64,000 nt of DNA from Bacteroidales bacterium (GCA_017522105.1 JAFXAA010000003.1:1-64000), one strand, 5' to 3'. Counted from the first letter of the stretch, positions 25,536 to 35,180 are shown. Translations and numbers: made by a program. Notes: generated from the sequence alone by a model not told the origin.

Positions 25536-27590
25536 ATGAAAAAGATAGCCCTTCTGTTGTTGTGCGCTTTAGCCGTCGTCGGTGTACAGGCGCAGCAGCT
25601 CGACCCCGTGAAGTGGAAGTACACCGTCAAGGAGACCTCCGCCACGGAAGCGGAGCTTGTGTTCACCGCCACGCTCGATGCGGGCTGGCACCTCTACTCG
25701 CAGTATACGGACCCCAACGGCCCTTTGGCCATTGAGTTTACCTTCGCGGACAGCAAGGACTACGAGCGCATGGGCAAGGTGCAAGAGCCCAAGCCCCACG
25801 AAGAGATGGACGACATCTTCAATTGCATTGTCAAGTCGTTCGAAGGCACTGTGGTCTTCCGTCAGAAGGTGAAGCGCGTCAGCGACAAGGATTTCGTCGT
25901 CAAAGGAACCCTTAGCTACCAGCTCTGCAACGACGGCAGTTGCATAGCGCCGGAAGACCGCGACTTCAGCTTTAAGGTGCCGGGTGCCAAGGCCGAGGAA
26001 AAGGTTGCGGAAGAACCCGTCCAGGCTGTGGCTGAGGATGCGGCTGCAGCCGATACCATCGAGGCTGTGGCGGCTCCCGACGGCACAGAAAATCCTGTCG
26101 TGATGCCCGTACAGGAGGAGCAGAAGCAGAAAAGCCAGAGCCTGCTTGTGGTCTTCCTCTTGGCTGTGGGCGGTGGCATCCTCACCATGTTCACGCCGTG
26201 CGTCTTCCCGATGATACCGATGACGGTCAACTTCTTCGTGCGCGGTGCAGAAAACAAGCGCAAGGGACGCCGTCAGGCTTGGTTCTTCGGCTTGAGTATA
26301 GTCTTCCTCTTCGCCGTTCTGGGAGCAATCTTGGCAGCCTTCCTCGGCCCCGAGGCCCTCTACACCCTCGGCACGCATTGGATACCCAATCTGCTGTTCT
26401 TCATCATATTCTTTGTCTTCGCACTGAGTTTCTTCGGCCTCTTCGAGATCAAGATGCCTGAGAAGTGGATCAACAGCAGCGACGAGCAGGCCGACAAGGG
26501 CGGTCTCCTTGCCCCCTTCTTCATTGCGCTGACCACAGTGCTGGTGTCCTTCAGCTGTACAGGTCCTATACTCGGTGCCGCTCTGGTGGGTCTCACCACC
26601 AGCTCGACGGATCGCTGGGTGAGTCTCGTCACCATGCTGGGCTTCGGCATAGGCTTTGCCGCTCCCTTCACGCTGCTTGCCATGTTCCCGCAGATGCTGG
26701 GCAACATGAAGAGTGGCAGCTGGCTCAACACTGTCAAGATTGTTTTCGCTTTCCTTGAGCTGGCCTTTGGCCTTAAGTTCCTGCAGCAGGCCGACCTCTA
26801 TTGCAACTGGGGGCTTCTGCCGCGCGACACCTACCTGGCCCTGTGGATAGTCATCTTCGGCCTGCTGGGCTTCTACCTCCTCGGCAAGCTGCGTTTCAAG
26901 GGCGACGACGAGGTGAAGGAGATAGGCACCCTGCGCCTCTTCCTGGCCATTGCCGATCTGGCCTTCGTCGTATGGATGATACCGGGCCTCTGGGGCGCCC
27001 CGCTCAAGGGCATCAGCGGCTTCCTCCCGCCCATGGAGAGCCAGAGCTTCAACATAGAGAAAATTGTCGTTGAGAACATGCCCGCCGCCACAGGTACAGT
27101 GCAGGTGGGCAAGTTGCCTGCCGACCGCAAGTATGCCGACAAGCTGCATGTGCCGCTGGGCTTTGAGGCGTTCTTCGACCTTGACGAGGCCAAGGCCTAC
27201 GCCCGCCAGCATGGCAAGCCCGTCTTCATAGACTTCACGGGCAAGACCTGCGCCAACTGCCGCGAGATGGAACACTACGTGTGGAGTGACCCGGAAGTGA
27301 AGCGCCTCCTTAACGAGGAGTTTGTCATGTGCTCGCTTTATGCCGACGAGAATACCATAGAACTGCCGGAAAACGAGTGGGTGACAGATGAGAAAGGCAA
27401 GATTTTAAAGACCCTCGGGCGCAAGAATCTCAACTTTCAGAAGACTGAATATAATATGAACGCCCAGCCATACTATGTCATCGTCAACGCCGACGGCAAG
27501 GTTCTCACCAATGAGAACTACAAGTACGACCGCGATGTGCAGAAGTTTGTGAACTGGCTCAACGAAGGAATAAACAACAACAAAAAATGA
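25536..27590 (+). CDS. dsbD: DsbD-type thiol:disulfide interchange protein
   Basis: DsbD moves reducing power from cytoplasmic thioredoxin across the inner membrane to periplasmic proteins. The 684-residue protein has a signal peptide, an N-terminal alpha-like domain (with LCNDGSCIAPED near 128-139), an Ala/Glu-rich linker, and a membrane domain of about eight helices. Within it the redox Cys pair is expected in MFTPCVFPMIP and FSCTGPILG. The C-terminal thioredoxin domain has CANC at 572-575. Its gene lies between exported proteins and a secreted Cys peptidase, and its stop overlaps the peptidase start, so it may help keep exported thiol enzymes reduced. Confidence 0.93.
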   Translation: MKKIALLLLCALAVVGVQAQQLDPVKWKYTVKETSATEAELVFTATLDAGWHLYSQYTDPNGPLAIEFTFADSKDYERMGKVQEPKPHEEMDDIFNCIVKSFEGTVVFRQKVKRVSDKDFVVKGTLSYQLCNDGSCIAPEDRDFSFKVPGAKAEEKVAEEPVQAVAEDAAAADTIEAVAAPDGTENPVVMPVQEEQKQKSQSLLVVFLLAVGGGILTMFTPCVFPMIPMTVNFFVRGAENKRKGRRQAWFFGLSIVFLFAVLGAILAAFLGPEALYTLGTHWIPNLLFFIIFFVFALSFFGLFEIKMPEKWINSSDEQADKGGLLAPFFIALTTVLVSFSCTGPILGAALVGLTTSSTDRWVSLVTMLGFGIGFAAPFTLLAMFPQMLGNMKSGSWLNTVKIVFAFLELAFGLKFLQQADLYCNWGLLPRDTYLALWIVIFGLLGFYLLGKLRFKGDDEVKEIGTLRLFLAIADLAFVVWMIPGLWGAPLKGISGFLPPMESQSFNIEKIVVENMPAATGTVQVGKLPADRKYADKLHVPLGFEAFFDLDEAKAYARQHGKPVFIDFTGKTCANCREMEHYVWSDPEVKRLLNEEFVMCSLYADENTIELPENEWVTDEKGKILKTLGRKNLNFQKTEYNMNAQPYYVIVNADGKVLTNENYKYDRDVQKFVNWLNEGINNNKK

Positions 27591-29413
27591 AACGTATAGT
27601 ATTGGCGATAATCGCTATGTCATTGGGCTTTGCCACCGTAAAAGCCGCAACTGTGGATGTCAATGCCACACGTCATGTGGCTGCCGCCTTCTGGAACACA
27701 AACCGTCCGGCCGAAGTCAAGGCCATCGATGAAAATGCACTCTTCCTTCGTGACTGCGGAGACTTGCCCCACATGCACATCTACTCCGTGCAAGGCACCG
27801 GCTTCGTCATTGTCTCGGCCACCAATGCCGCCGTACCCATCCTTGCCTACTCCTTCGACAGCCCCTTCCCCGAGGAGATCCATCCATCCCTGCGCTACAT
27901 GCTGAATGGCTACGAGAGCCAGCTACGCTATGCAGATTCCCTTGGCCTTACTCCCTCGTCTGAAGTGCAGGACGCCTGGGATGCCCTCGTCAAACCCACG
28001 GGCAAAGCTGCGGGAGCCAAAGCTACGGCCATAGCACCCATGGTGACTACCCGTTGGGACCAGGGCTCGCCATACAATAAGTTCTGTCCCTACGACTCCG
28101 TGAGCCATGTCAAGACTGTAGTAGGCTGTGTCGCCACCGCCATGGCACAGATTATCCGCTTCTGGAAACACCCCTCCTGCGGAACCGGCAGCCACTCTTA
28201 CCTCCCCGAGCAGCGTACGCAGGGCGCCATTGACACCCTCACCGCCGACTTTGAGAACACTACCTATATCTACGCATACATGCCCTACATGGTAGTGGCG
28301 GACGTCTCGCCGGTGCGCGAAGTCAACGCTGTGGCCACCCTCTCCTACCATTGTGGAGTTGCTGTGGACATGATGTACGGCAGCTCCAGCGGCGCCTACA
28401 CCAGTTGCGGCTATTGGTCCGATGCCTGCGCCGTCAGCGCCTTCGTGGACTACTTCAAGTACGACCCCGACATTCAGTTCGCCGAGCGATACAACTATTC
28501 CGACAGCGCTTGGCGTGAGAAGATTGAAACCGACATCGCCGCCGGACGTCCAATTTACTATTCCGGACGCGACCAAGACGGCGGCCACGCCTTTGTCCTC
28601 GACGGCATGGATCAGCAACGTCGCTACCACTTCAACTTCGGCTGGGGCGGCTACGGTGACGGCTACTTTAACCTTTCCAATATAGCGCCAATCAGTAGCG
28701 GCACCGGCTCCAACCCCACCAACACCTTCAACTACAGCCAGAGCGCTATCTTCAACATCAAGCCCATTCCCACCGTCCTCGACACGGTGGATGTATACGA
28801 TACCGTCTGCTACGACGCCACATCCTACACTTTTTACGAATATACCTTAACACCGGCAAATAATACTTTCACACTTGTTCATCTTGACACAGTCTACCGT
28901 CTCCATCTCAATATAGCACAGCGCCGCTTTGTTTACCTTAACGCCAATGGCGGTATGGGAGGAACCGTAACAACACGCTATTGTTACCTGAACGGCTATG
29001 TCGTTCCCGAATGCACATTTACAAAAGAAGGATATCGTTTTGTGGGCTGGTCGACATCGCCAGATGGTGAAGATGTCATTCACAATGTCGGAGACACAAT
29101 AAATGTGCGTAGAAACCTTGTTCTATATGCGATATGGCAGAATGAAAACTTGGGATTAGAAGAAGTCCAGCACAACAATGTGGACCTTTGGCCCAACCCC
29201 ACCACTGGTGACATCAACATCTCGGCACCGGACCTGCAAGGTGCAAGCTTAGAAATCTTCGATGCCACGGGCCGCACTGTGCTAAGTACTGACAACCTTC
29301 AGACTCTTGGAGGAACAGTCCAAATTCCCCTGCATGCATTGCCTGTAGGGGCATATACAATGCGTATAGCAACGGCGAATGGCCTCTATAATCAGCGAAT
29401 AATCAAACGATAG
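27587..29413 (+). CDS. C10 (streptopain-like) peptidase with InlB-type repeat and sorting domain
   Basis: A 608-residue exported cysteine protease. A signal peptide (1-20) leads to an inhibitory Spi-like propeptide (about 21-145). The catalytic domain has Cys181 in VVGCVATAMAQ, His334 in GGHAFVLDG and the GWGG motif at 352-355, all expected for C10 enzymes. A single Listeria-Bacteroides (InlB B) repeat follows at about 449-520 (NGGMGGTVTTRYCYLNGY to LYAIW). The C-terminal 80 residues open LWPNPTTGDI, a type IX sorting domain. Its start overlaps the dsbD stop by four bases. Confidence 0.92.
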   Translation: MKRIVLAIIAMSLGFATVKAATVDVNATRHVAAAFWNTNRPAEVKAIDENALFLRDCGDLPHMHIYSVQGTGFVIVSATNAAVPILAYSFDSPFPEEIHPSLRYMLNGYESQLRYADSLGLTPSSEVQDAWDALVKPTGKAAGAKATAIAPMVTTRWDQGSPYNKFCPYDSVSHVKTVVGCVATAMAQIIRFWKHPSCGTGSHSYLPEQRTQGAIDTLTADFENTTYIYAYMPYMVVADVSPVREVNAVATLSYHCGVAVDMMYGSSSGAYTSCGYWSDACAVSAFVDYFKYDPDIQFAERYNYSDSAWREKIETDIAAGRPIYYSGRDQDGGHAFVLDGMDQQRRYHFNFGWGGYGDGYFNLSNIAPISSGTGSNPTNTFNYSQSAIFNIKPIPTVLDTVDVYDTVCYDATSYTFYEYTLTPANNTFTLVHLDTVYRLHLNIAQRRFVYLNANGGMGGTVTTRYCYLNGYVVPECTFTKEGYRFVGWSTSPDGEDVIHNVGDTINVRRNLVLYAIWQNENLGLEEVQHNNVDLWPNPTTGDINISAPDLQGASLEIFDATGRTVLSTDNLQTLGGTVQIPLHALPVGAYTMRIATANGLYNQRIIKR

Positions 29414-29433
29414 AAAAATAAAGTAAAGAAAAA

Positions 29434-29465
29434 TTTGGCCATGTGGGGAAAAGTTCGTACCTTTG
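29434..29465 (+). promoter_or_regulatory. Promoter of the initiator tRNA gene
   Basis: TTTG at 29434-29437 and TACCTTTG (TAnnTTTG) at 29458-29465, 20 bp apart, lie about 30 bp upstream of the tRNA. Confidence 0.85.
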
Positions 29466-29494
29466 CACCCGATTTCAGCGATGAAATAAGAGAG

Positions 29495-29566
<72 letters not shown>

Positions 29567-29572
29567 CCGAGC

Positions 29573-29601
29573 AGGACAAGTCAGTGGACTTGTCCTTTTT
29601 T
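29573..29601 (+). terminator. Terminator of the initiator tRNA gene
   Basis: AGGACAAGTC pairs perfectly with GACTTGTCCT around an AGTG loop, followed by a run of seven T. A diverged copy of this terminator plus the tRNA tail recurs at 31441-31478. Confidence 0.95.
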
Positions 29602-29996
29602 TGTTTCTTGCACCTGCCTGGTTTCGTGTGTGCGTGGGTCGCCGACTTCTTTCTGCCACGTAGCGAGTAGGAGATTTTAAGTTTGGTCTGTGCGTTCATA
29701 ATGCTAATGTTTTAATGTCTTATGAATATAAATAGTAGGTAGGTTTGAAAAGTGACAAAAAAATCCCAGAAAAAAAATCTGGGATTCGCGACGCATATAG
29801 ATTTGATGGGGGTAGGTAGGCTGTTTTTGTAGTCAATTATTACAGGGGTTACCTGCCTTCCATCAATTAGTTAATAGTAAGTGGAAGAGGGTGATATATA
29901 CTGAAACCATGAGCATTTTACATAGGGATGTGTATTCAAAGGACAAAAAGGCGACTATAAATGTCGCCTTATTTGTGAATTCTTAAAATTGAAGAA
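29602..29996. other. Gene-free AT-rich stretch with two minus-strand terminators
   Basis: No credible ORF. AATCCCAGA/TCTGGGATT (29762-29786) reads on the minus strand as a stem followed by seven T, and AAGGCGAC/GTCGCCTT (29948-29970) as a stem followed by five T, so both end leftward transcription from the lipoprotein genes. The rest shows nothing recognisable. Confidence 0.7.
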
Positions 29997-30449
29997 TCAT
30001 TCGGCTGCATATTGTTTATACAATTTGACCATTCTGTCTAGTGTCACAACACAAGCACGTTTGTAATCACTTATCGAGCCACGACTATATCTATCCCATG
30101 AATTTTGACCTTTCCCATCTTCTGATTGAACATACTCATGAAATCTAGTGCTGGATTCAGTACTAGGATTCATTCCAGAGTAAATCAGAAGATATACCCA
30201 TGCGTCTTTTTTAATACGACCTTTCACATCATCAACAGTTAAGTGTGAAACTATTATAGTTAACTCATCCCATATTTTACATTGGGTTGTGAAATCTATC
30301 TTGTCAAATGTTTCTAGACAGCGGTGTATGTTGGGTTCATTATCACAGTAGGTAACCCATTGGTCTGCTGTCTTAATGTTATGTCCACCACAGGACACAA
30401 GGAATACCAAGCATACGACAAACTTCAAAAAACATATTGTTTTCTTCAT
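29997..30449 (-). CDS. Small AT-rich lipoprotein in the tRNA-adjacent insertion
   Basis: The 150-residue protein starts at the ATG at 30449, has a hydrophobic signal and the lipobox LVSC (Cys20). The mature part is helical, with residues such as DQWVTYCDNEPNIHRC and a C-terminal WDRYSRGSISDYKRACVVTLD block; no family was recognised. Base composition is much richer in A and T than the flanking genes. It lies 34 bp downstream of a second small lipoprotein gene and is probably in the same transcript. Confidence 0.7.
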   Translation of the reverse strand: MKKTICFLKFVVCLVFLVSCGGHNIKTADQWVTYCDNEPNIHRCLETFDKIDFTTQCKIWDELTIIVSHLTVDDVKGRIKKDAWVYLLIYSGMNPSTESSTRFHEYVQSEDGKGQNSWDRYSRGSISDYKRACVVTLDRMVKLYKQYAAE

Positions 30450-30483
30450 AATATAAGCCAATTATAAGACTATTTAATAATGC

Positions 30484-30927
30484 TTATTTTAGATTAACCT
30501 TAACAATGTCACCGAGTAACGCTTGTTTATTTTCCTCCAGTGTCCCATTACAATATATAGATGTAGAACCAGAATAATCAAAATCTGGACAAAATGATAC
30601 CGCCAAGCATTTTGCGCCTAACGATAAATCAGCAGCATGAATCTCGTATATAACAACATAAAAAGTATGCAAAGCACCATTATACATCTGCTCGTTGACC
30701 ATATTAACACAATACGCTGTGCAAGATTTTACATCTGTGTACGTCCGTTTTATTACCTCCCATCCAAATCTAACATGGGAAGGAACATTGGTTGTTATCT
30801 GAGCTGTGACCATTTCCGCCTCATTCTTTTGGCTGTTTTTGGCGACTTCCTTTTCTTGCGGATTGTTGTTGCAAGATAGCATACAAAAAGCAATCAATAC
30901 TCCCCAAAACAATGTAACTTTTTTCAT
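30484..30927 (-). CDS. Small AT-rich lipoprotein, first gene of the insertion pair
   Basis: With the ATG at 30927 the protein has 147 residues and the lipobox MLSC (Cys19), after which an Asn/Lys/Glu-rich linker runs to about residue 40. The mature domain contains several Cys (about residues 66, 70, 105, 112, 125) that could form disulfides in the envelope. No family was recognised. A longer in-frame start at 31011 would hide the lipoprotein signal and is unlikely. Confidence 0.7.
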   Translation of the reverse strand: MKKVTLFWGVLIAFCMLSCNNNPQEKEVAKNSQKNEAEMVTAQITTNVPSHVRFGWEVIKRTYTDVKSCTAYCVNMVNEQMYNGALHTFYVVIYEIHAADLSLGAKCLAVSFCPDFDYSGSTSIYCNGTLEENKQALLGDIVKVNLK

Positions 30928-31240
30928 AATACAATCCCTAAATTTGTGTCGGGCGCAACTTCTGTTCTCGGCTCGGAGGAAAAAACCAAACAACGAAGAA
31001 AGTGGAGCCATCCATCAACGCCCTATCCTTTTTGCGTGAGGGCTTCGACTCCCTATAGTGTAAAGTATTTGGTGCAATGAACCGCTCCACGAAGGATATA
31101 TAGAAAAACTATAATCCCACGGAGCATTTCATCTTCCCTTATTCCAAACACTTTTTGTGTGAGTTGTCGAAGTTCACGCAATCGGAATAAAGCGAAAATG
31201 CGCTTTCTAACGGTAAACCTTTCCTTGCGGTTTACGGGTG
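30928..31240 (-). other. Long untranslated leader with hairpins before the lipoprotein pair
   Basis: About 300 nt separate the predicted start of transcription (near 31234) from the first ATG. The stretch contains hairpins such as AAAGCG/CGCTTT (about 31191-31207) and TAAACC/GGTTTA (about 31213-31234). It also holds two similar blocks with the core CTTTTTGYGTGAG, near 31028 and 31149. No ORF is supported. Confidence 0.5.
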
Positions 31241-31271
31241 CAAATATACAACTTTTTTCTTATCCGACAAA
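31241..31271 (-). promoter_or_regulatory. Promoter of the insertion lipoprotein pair
   Basis: On the minus strand TTTG (31271-31268) and TATATTTG (31248-31241) are 19 bp apart, a perfect -33/-7 pair pointing toward the lipoprotein genes. Confidence 0.85.
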
Positions 31272-31440
31272 AACAATTTCAATTTGTTTTTTTAAAGAGG
31301 CTATAATATATTGTACTACAGACATCAGCCATGATGTTGATTGGGCGCTATCGGCTTCGTCGGGTCGGGAATCCACTCGCGTATCGTCCACAACTTTTCC
31401 AAATCTTCAAGAAATCGGTGCGAAAAGATAACAGTTGAGC

Positions 31441-31478
31441 CTACCGAGTAGGACAAGTCAGTTGGCTTGTCCTTTTTT
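31441..31478 (+). repeat. Diverged copy of the tRNA-fMet tail and terminator
   Basis: CTACCGAG, then a GGACAAG/CTTGTCC stem and six T, match 29564-29601 at all but a few positions. Both copies keep the stem paired through A-to-G/wobble changes. The pair brackets the AT-rich insertion at 29.6-31.4 kb, like attachment-site duplications at tRNA 3' ends. Confidence 0.8.
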
Positions 31479-31840
31479 GTTTCCTGCAGGACGGCTGGTT
31501 TTGCCGAATGTCAGGCAGCCAGTCGGGCGCCAATAGTCTTTGCGGGCTCCCGGAAACACACGTTTATGGAAGCCACCCACATGGAGACCCTATGGAGTCC
31601 CTATGGCCGTTCTGCAGCGTAGTTTAAATGTATCACAACAAGCAAAGCAATGTTGCTTGTTGTCTTCTCTCAGGTGCGCCTTTTGATGGCGGCAAGCGCC
31701 TACGTCGTGCTGCCGCAGGTGCTGGAATGTCGTCTGGAAGCCGTCATGAAGTAATAAATAATAGGGATGAAGAATGTGTTAATGCGTAAATGCGTTAGTG
31801 CTGACGCGCCAACACAATTGCACAATAACGCATTCTGCTA
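31479..31840. other. Gene-free stretch with a hairpin
   Basis: A perfect 10-bp hairpin, CAACAAGCAA with TTGCTTGTTG, lies at 31636-31662. A short open stretch at about 31660-31754 ends in a TAA and could be the 3' remnant of a lost gene. Near 31770 is an AATGCGTTA-type short repeat. Nothing else is supported. Confidence 0.5.
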
Positions 31841-32770
31841 TTATTCTTCATTCTTTGTCTTCATCTGCGCTATGACTACACCGGCGATGACGATGGCGAT
31901 GCCGGCAAGCTTGAGCCAGCTGAATTGCTCCTGTCCGATGAGGATGGCTGCGATGAGCGAGAAGACAGGTATGGCGTTGTTGAAGATGCATGCCTCGGAG
32001 GCGCCGAGGTTGCGCACGCCGAGGTTGTAGAAGGCGTAGGCGAGGGTGGAGCAACAGATGCCGAGGGTGAGGAGGAGGAGGAGCATCTTGGGCGAATAGC
32101 TGAGGAGCGGCAGGTGGCTGCCGTCAAAGGCGAGTACGAGGGGAAGGAAGTAGATAAGTCCGATGAGGTTCTGCCATGTGGTGATGGTGAGTGGGCGGTA
32201 GCGATCCACGATCTTGACGAGGAGCAGAGTGTATACCACCGCTATGGCCACGGCCCCTGCGAGGAAGAGCAGGCCTTGTGTGTTGCCGCCGAGGGCGTCG
32301 CCGCCGAGGATGAGGATGAAGACACCGCCGAGGGAGAGGATGACACCGCCTATCAGGGGCAGGCTTATGCGTTTGCGGTAGGCCACCCACATGCCGAAGG
32401 GCACGAAGAGTGGTATGGTGGCTATGATGACGGAGGCGAGGCTGCCGCTGACGAGCTTGACGCCGCTGGTCTCGCAGAGGTGGTAGATGAAGGGTTCGCA
32501 GAGTGCGAGGAGGAGGAACCACTTGAGGTCGCCGTTCAGCAGTGAGCGGAGTCCGCGGCCGGGGCCGCGGCGTATGGGTTCGAGGTTGTGGCTGAGAGCC
32601 AGCAGCGGGAACATGACGACGGTGGCTATGGCGAGTCTCATGGCGATGAGAATGGTGACGGTCATGTGCTCTTCGGTGAGGAAGAGTTCCTTGGTGAGGA
32701 TGAAACTGATGCCCCAAAAGATGACGGATGTGCTTATGAGGATATAGGTGAGTGTCTTTGAGCGTTTCAC
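31841..32770 (-). CDS. EamA/DMT-family transporter
   Basis: A 309-residue inner-membrane protein with ten hydrophobic segments arranged as two EamA repeats, the drug/metabolite transporter layout. The first repeat opens ISTSVIFWGISFILTKELF, and the second repeat starts near LLFLAGAVAIAVVYTLL. Such proteins export or import small metabolites; the substrate cannot be predicted. The final residues and stop sit in a region of AATGAAGAATAA-like repeats. It is downstream of tamL in the same orientation, separated by a TTAAACC repeat array. Confidence 0.9.
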   Translation of the reverse strand: MKRSKTLTYILISTSVIFWGISFILTKELFLTEEHMTVTILIAMRLAIATVVMFPLLALSHNLEPIRRGPGRGLRSLLNGDLKWFLLLALCEPFIYHLCETSGVKLVSGSLASVIIATIPLFVPFGMWVAYRKRISLPLIGGVILSLGGVFILILGGDALGGNTQGLLFLAGAVAIAVVYTLLLVKIVDRYRPLTITTWQNLIGLIYFLPLVLAFDGSHLPLLSYSPKMLLLLLTLGICCSTLAYAFYNLGVRNLGASEACIFNNAIPVFSLIAAILIGQEQFSWLKLAGIAIVIAGVVIAQMKTKNEE

Positions 32771-32797
32771 ATTAAACCTTAAACTTTAAACCTTAAA
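32771..32797. repeat. TTAAACC-type heptamer array
   Basis: Imperfect tandem copies of TTAAACC/TTAAACT/TTAAAAC fill the gap before the transporter start and cover the stop codon of tamL. Confidence 0.8.
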
Positions 32798-35180
32798 ACG
32801 GGTAGTTGATACCGAAGTTTGTTACTATCTGGTTGAAGCGCCAGTGTGGCGGGCGCCAGCGCTGCTCCATGGGGTAGCCGGGGTCGTAGAACGGTATGCC
32901 GAAGTCGACGCGCAGGGTGGCGATGGAGACGGCCACGCGGAGGCCGAGGCCGGCGCCGACGGCTATCTCCTGCGGCAGGCTGTTCCATTTGAAGTGTCCG
33001 TTGTCATATTGTTCCGAGGGGGTGAAGAGCCATACGTTGCCCATGTCGGCGAAGACGGCGCCCTCGAAGATGCCTGCTATCGGGAAGCGTCCTTCGATGT
33101 TCATCACGAGTTGTATGTCGCCCACGCGCTCCACGTCGGCCACGGCGTCGGACCCCTCGTGCACGTAGCCACCGGGGCCGAGGCGGCGCAGCTGCCATGC
33201 GCGCATGGTGGTGGGGCCGCCGCCGAAGAAGCTCTTCTCGTAGGGCATGGAGACGGAGTTTCCGTAGGGGATGCCGGTGCCCACGATGACACGCGTCACA
33301 AGGCTTGATTTGTCGCCTATGTAGAGGTAGTGTGTCACCTCCGCGCCGGCGCGTATGTACTGCGAGAAGGGGACGCCGAGAATCTGGCGCACATTGTTCT
33401 CGTCGGTCTCGGCGTGGCTGAGGGTAGCCATGCCGGCAAGCAGGTTGCCGGCGGTCTCCACAGAGAGGTGGAGGGCTGTGAAGTTCTCGCGCGAGGCGTA
33501 TTTCTGGTTGCTGAAGGTGTAGTCGTAGCGTGCTGCGAGGATGAAGTGGCTGCTGTACTGGTATTTAAGGCGCAGGTCGTTGATCTGGTCTATGCGTGAG
33601 GCGAAGCCGTCGTCGAGGCCGAGCATACGCACGAAGGTCATCTCTACGGGCAGGAGCTGGTTGCTGGCGCGACGGGAGTGGCTCCAGGTGTAGCCGAACG
33701 AGGTGTTGGCGAGCACTCGTTCAAAGTAGTAGCGGTACTGGTAGCTGCCGCCGGCGGAGAAGAGGGTGTGTGGCTTTATGCGTTGGAAGACGATGTTGCG
33801 TGTGAACGGCAGCAGGAATATGGGCATGTCGAGCGAGATGTCTATGCCCGTCTCGAAGGCGGAGAAGTTGTCATAGAAACTCTGTCCGCGGTTGCGGAAG
33901 ATGAGTTTTGGCAGCTCGAAGAGCACAGAGCTCTTGACCTTCAGCAGTTCAGCGCCACCAAAGAGGTTCTTGTGCTGGTATTCTATGGCTGTCTCTACGC
34001 CGAGGTTGCCACCGGTGAAGAAGTTCTGCGTGCTGTCGCCGGCACCGAGAGGGGAGGCGTTGGTGAGCTCTATGGAGAGCGACAGCTTCTGTTGCGTGGC
34101 GGGCACCAGCTTGATGTGGGCGTCGACAAGCGGCAGGGAATCGGTGGATGCCGGCGACGGCGACATGTCGATGTTGATGTACTTGAAGTTGCGCAGGCCG
34201 AGGAGTGAGTTATAGGTATCGTTGATGTAGTGCGGACGGTAGGTCATGCCGGGGAATACCATGAGTGTGCGGCTGATGGTTTGTGGCTTGATGTCCATGG
34301 GGCGGTCGTAGACGAAGATGTTGTCTATGCGCCGTGAGGCTCCCGGATAGGTGTGTATCAGTGTGTCGAAGGATGTCGGCGCGTTGCGCAGGCCTGCGTT
34401 GCTGTTCGGGTAGACGAAGACATTGTTGATGTGGTATACCCGCAGGTTGCGGCTGTCCACAAGCACGTCGATGCTGAGTTTTGAGGCCGAGTAGGTGGTG
34501 TCGACGCTGAAGCGCACGTTGTCGTTGGAGGCCAGGTAGTAGCCTGCCTCACGGAGGTTGGTGACCAGGCGGTTGCGCTCTGCGGCGATGTTGTCTTGGT
34601 CGTATGGGGTTCCGGCTTTCAGCGGCGAGCCCTCCTCCAGCTCTTCGAGCAGACGTCTGACGGCGGGGCTCTCGGTGCGGTACACCACCTCGTCGATGGT
34701 GTAGCGAGGCTTGGCTTTGATGCTGTAGCGTATGGCTATGTTGCGTCGTCCCACGTCTATGGTGTCGAAGACTACGCGGCTGCCGAAACAGCCCTTGGCT
34801 TCCATCATCAGCTGCAGCTGCCGTGCCGTCTGTTTGGCTTTGTTTTCGTCGTATATGACCGGTGCCTGGCCGAGGCGGTGCAGGCCGTTGTTCCATAGGT
34901 TGGACGTGGTGTCGGTCATGAAGCAGTAGATCCACATGCTCACCGGCATGCTCTTTATCCCGAGGAACTTGGTGTTAGGGCGTTGCACGTAGTATTTCTT
35001 GGCCTGCTTGGCGGCATCTTTCACCTCTGGCGTCACGGCGCTGCTGTCGGCCATCTGCACGTCAAGCACTATGTCGTGCAGCACATGCTCGCCGGGGCCT
35101 ATGTAGCGGCCTATGGTGCAGCTGGTGGCCATCAAGGCCGCTGCTACGGCGAGGATGATATGTGCGGCCTTATTTCTCAA
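32793..35180 (-). CDS. tamL: TamL/BamA-like outer-membrane assembly lipoprotein
   Basis: A 795-residue Omp85-family protein with an N-terminal lipobox ATSC (Cys21), the feature that separates Bacteroidota TamL from classical TamA. POTRA-like domains occupy about residues 25-320 (for example IRYSIKAKPRYTIDEVVYRTES), and the C-terminal half is a 16-strand barrel with FFGGGPTTMRAWQLRRLGPGGY, the family's RGY-like lid motif region, ending in aromatic Phe. It should help insert proteins in the outer membrane. The reading frame opens with TTG at 35180, overlapping the Kdo transferase stop by 11 bases; no ATG in frame gives a complete signal peptide. Confidence 0.9.
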   Translation of the reverse strand: MRNKAAHIILAVAAALMATSCTIGRYIGPGEHVLHDIVLDVQMADSSAVTPEVKDAAKQAKKYYVQRPNTKFLGIKSMPVSMWIYCFMTDTTSNLWNNGLHRLGQAPVIYDENKAKQTARQLQLMMEAKGCFGSRVVFDTIDVGRRNIAIRYSIKAKPRYTIDEVVYRTESPAVRRLLEELEEGSPLKAGTPYDQDNIAAERNRLVTNLREAGYYLASNDNVRFSVDTTYSASKLSIDVLVDSRNLRVYHINNVFVYPNSNAGLRNAPTSFDTLIHTYPGASRRIDNIFVYDRPMDIKPQTISRTLMVFPGMTYRPHYINDTYNSLLGLRNFKYINIDMSPSPASTDSLPLVDAHIKLVPATQQKLSLSIELTNASPLGAGDSTQNFFTGGNLGVETAIEYQHKNLFGGAELLKVKSSVLFELPKLIFRNRGQSFYDNFSAFETGIDISLDMPIFLLPFTRNIVFQRIKPHTLFSAGGSYQYRYYFERVLANTSFGYTWSHSRRASNQLLPVEMTFVRMLGLDDGFASRIDQINDLRLKYQYSSHFILAARYDYTFSNQKYASRENFTALHLSVETAGNLLAGMATLSHAETDENNVRQILGVPFSQYIRAGAEVTHYLYIGDKSSLVTRVIVGTGIPYGNSVSMPYEKSFFGGGPTTMRAWQLRRLGPGGYVHEGSDAVADVERVGDIQLVMNIEGRFPIAGIFEGAVFADMGNVWLFTPSEQYDNGHFKWNSLPQEIAVGAGLGLRVAVSIATLRVDFGIPFYDPGYPMEQRWRPPHWRFNQIVTNFGINYPF

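Noticed and set aside
31660-31754. Short open stretch ending in a TAA before the EamA gene
   Set aside because: It has no start in a plausible context and is too short to recognise; at best it is the remnant of a gene end.
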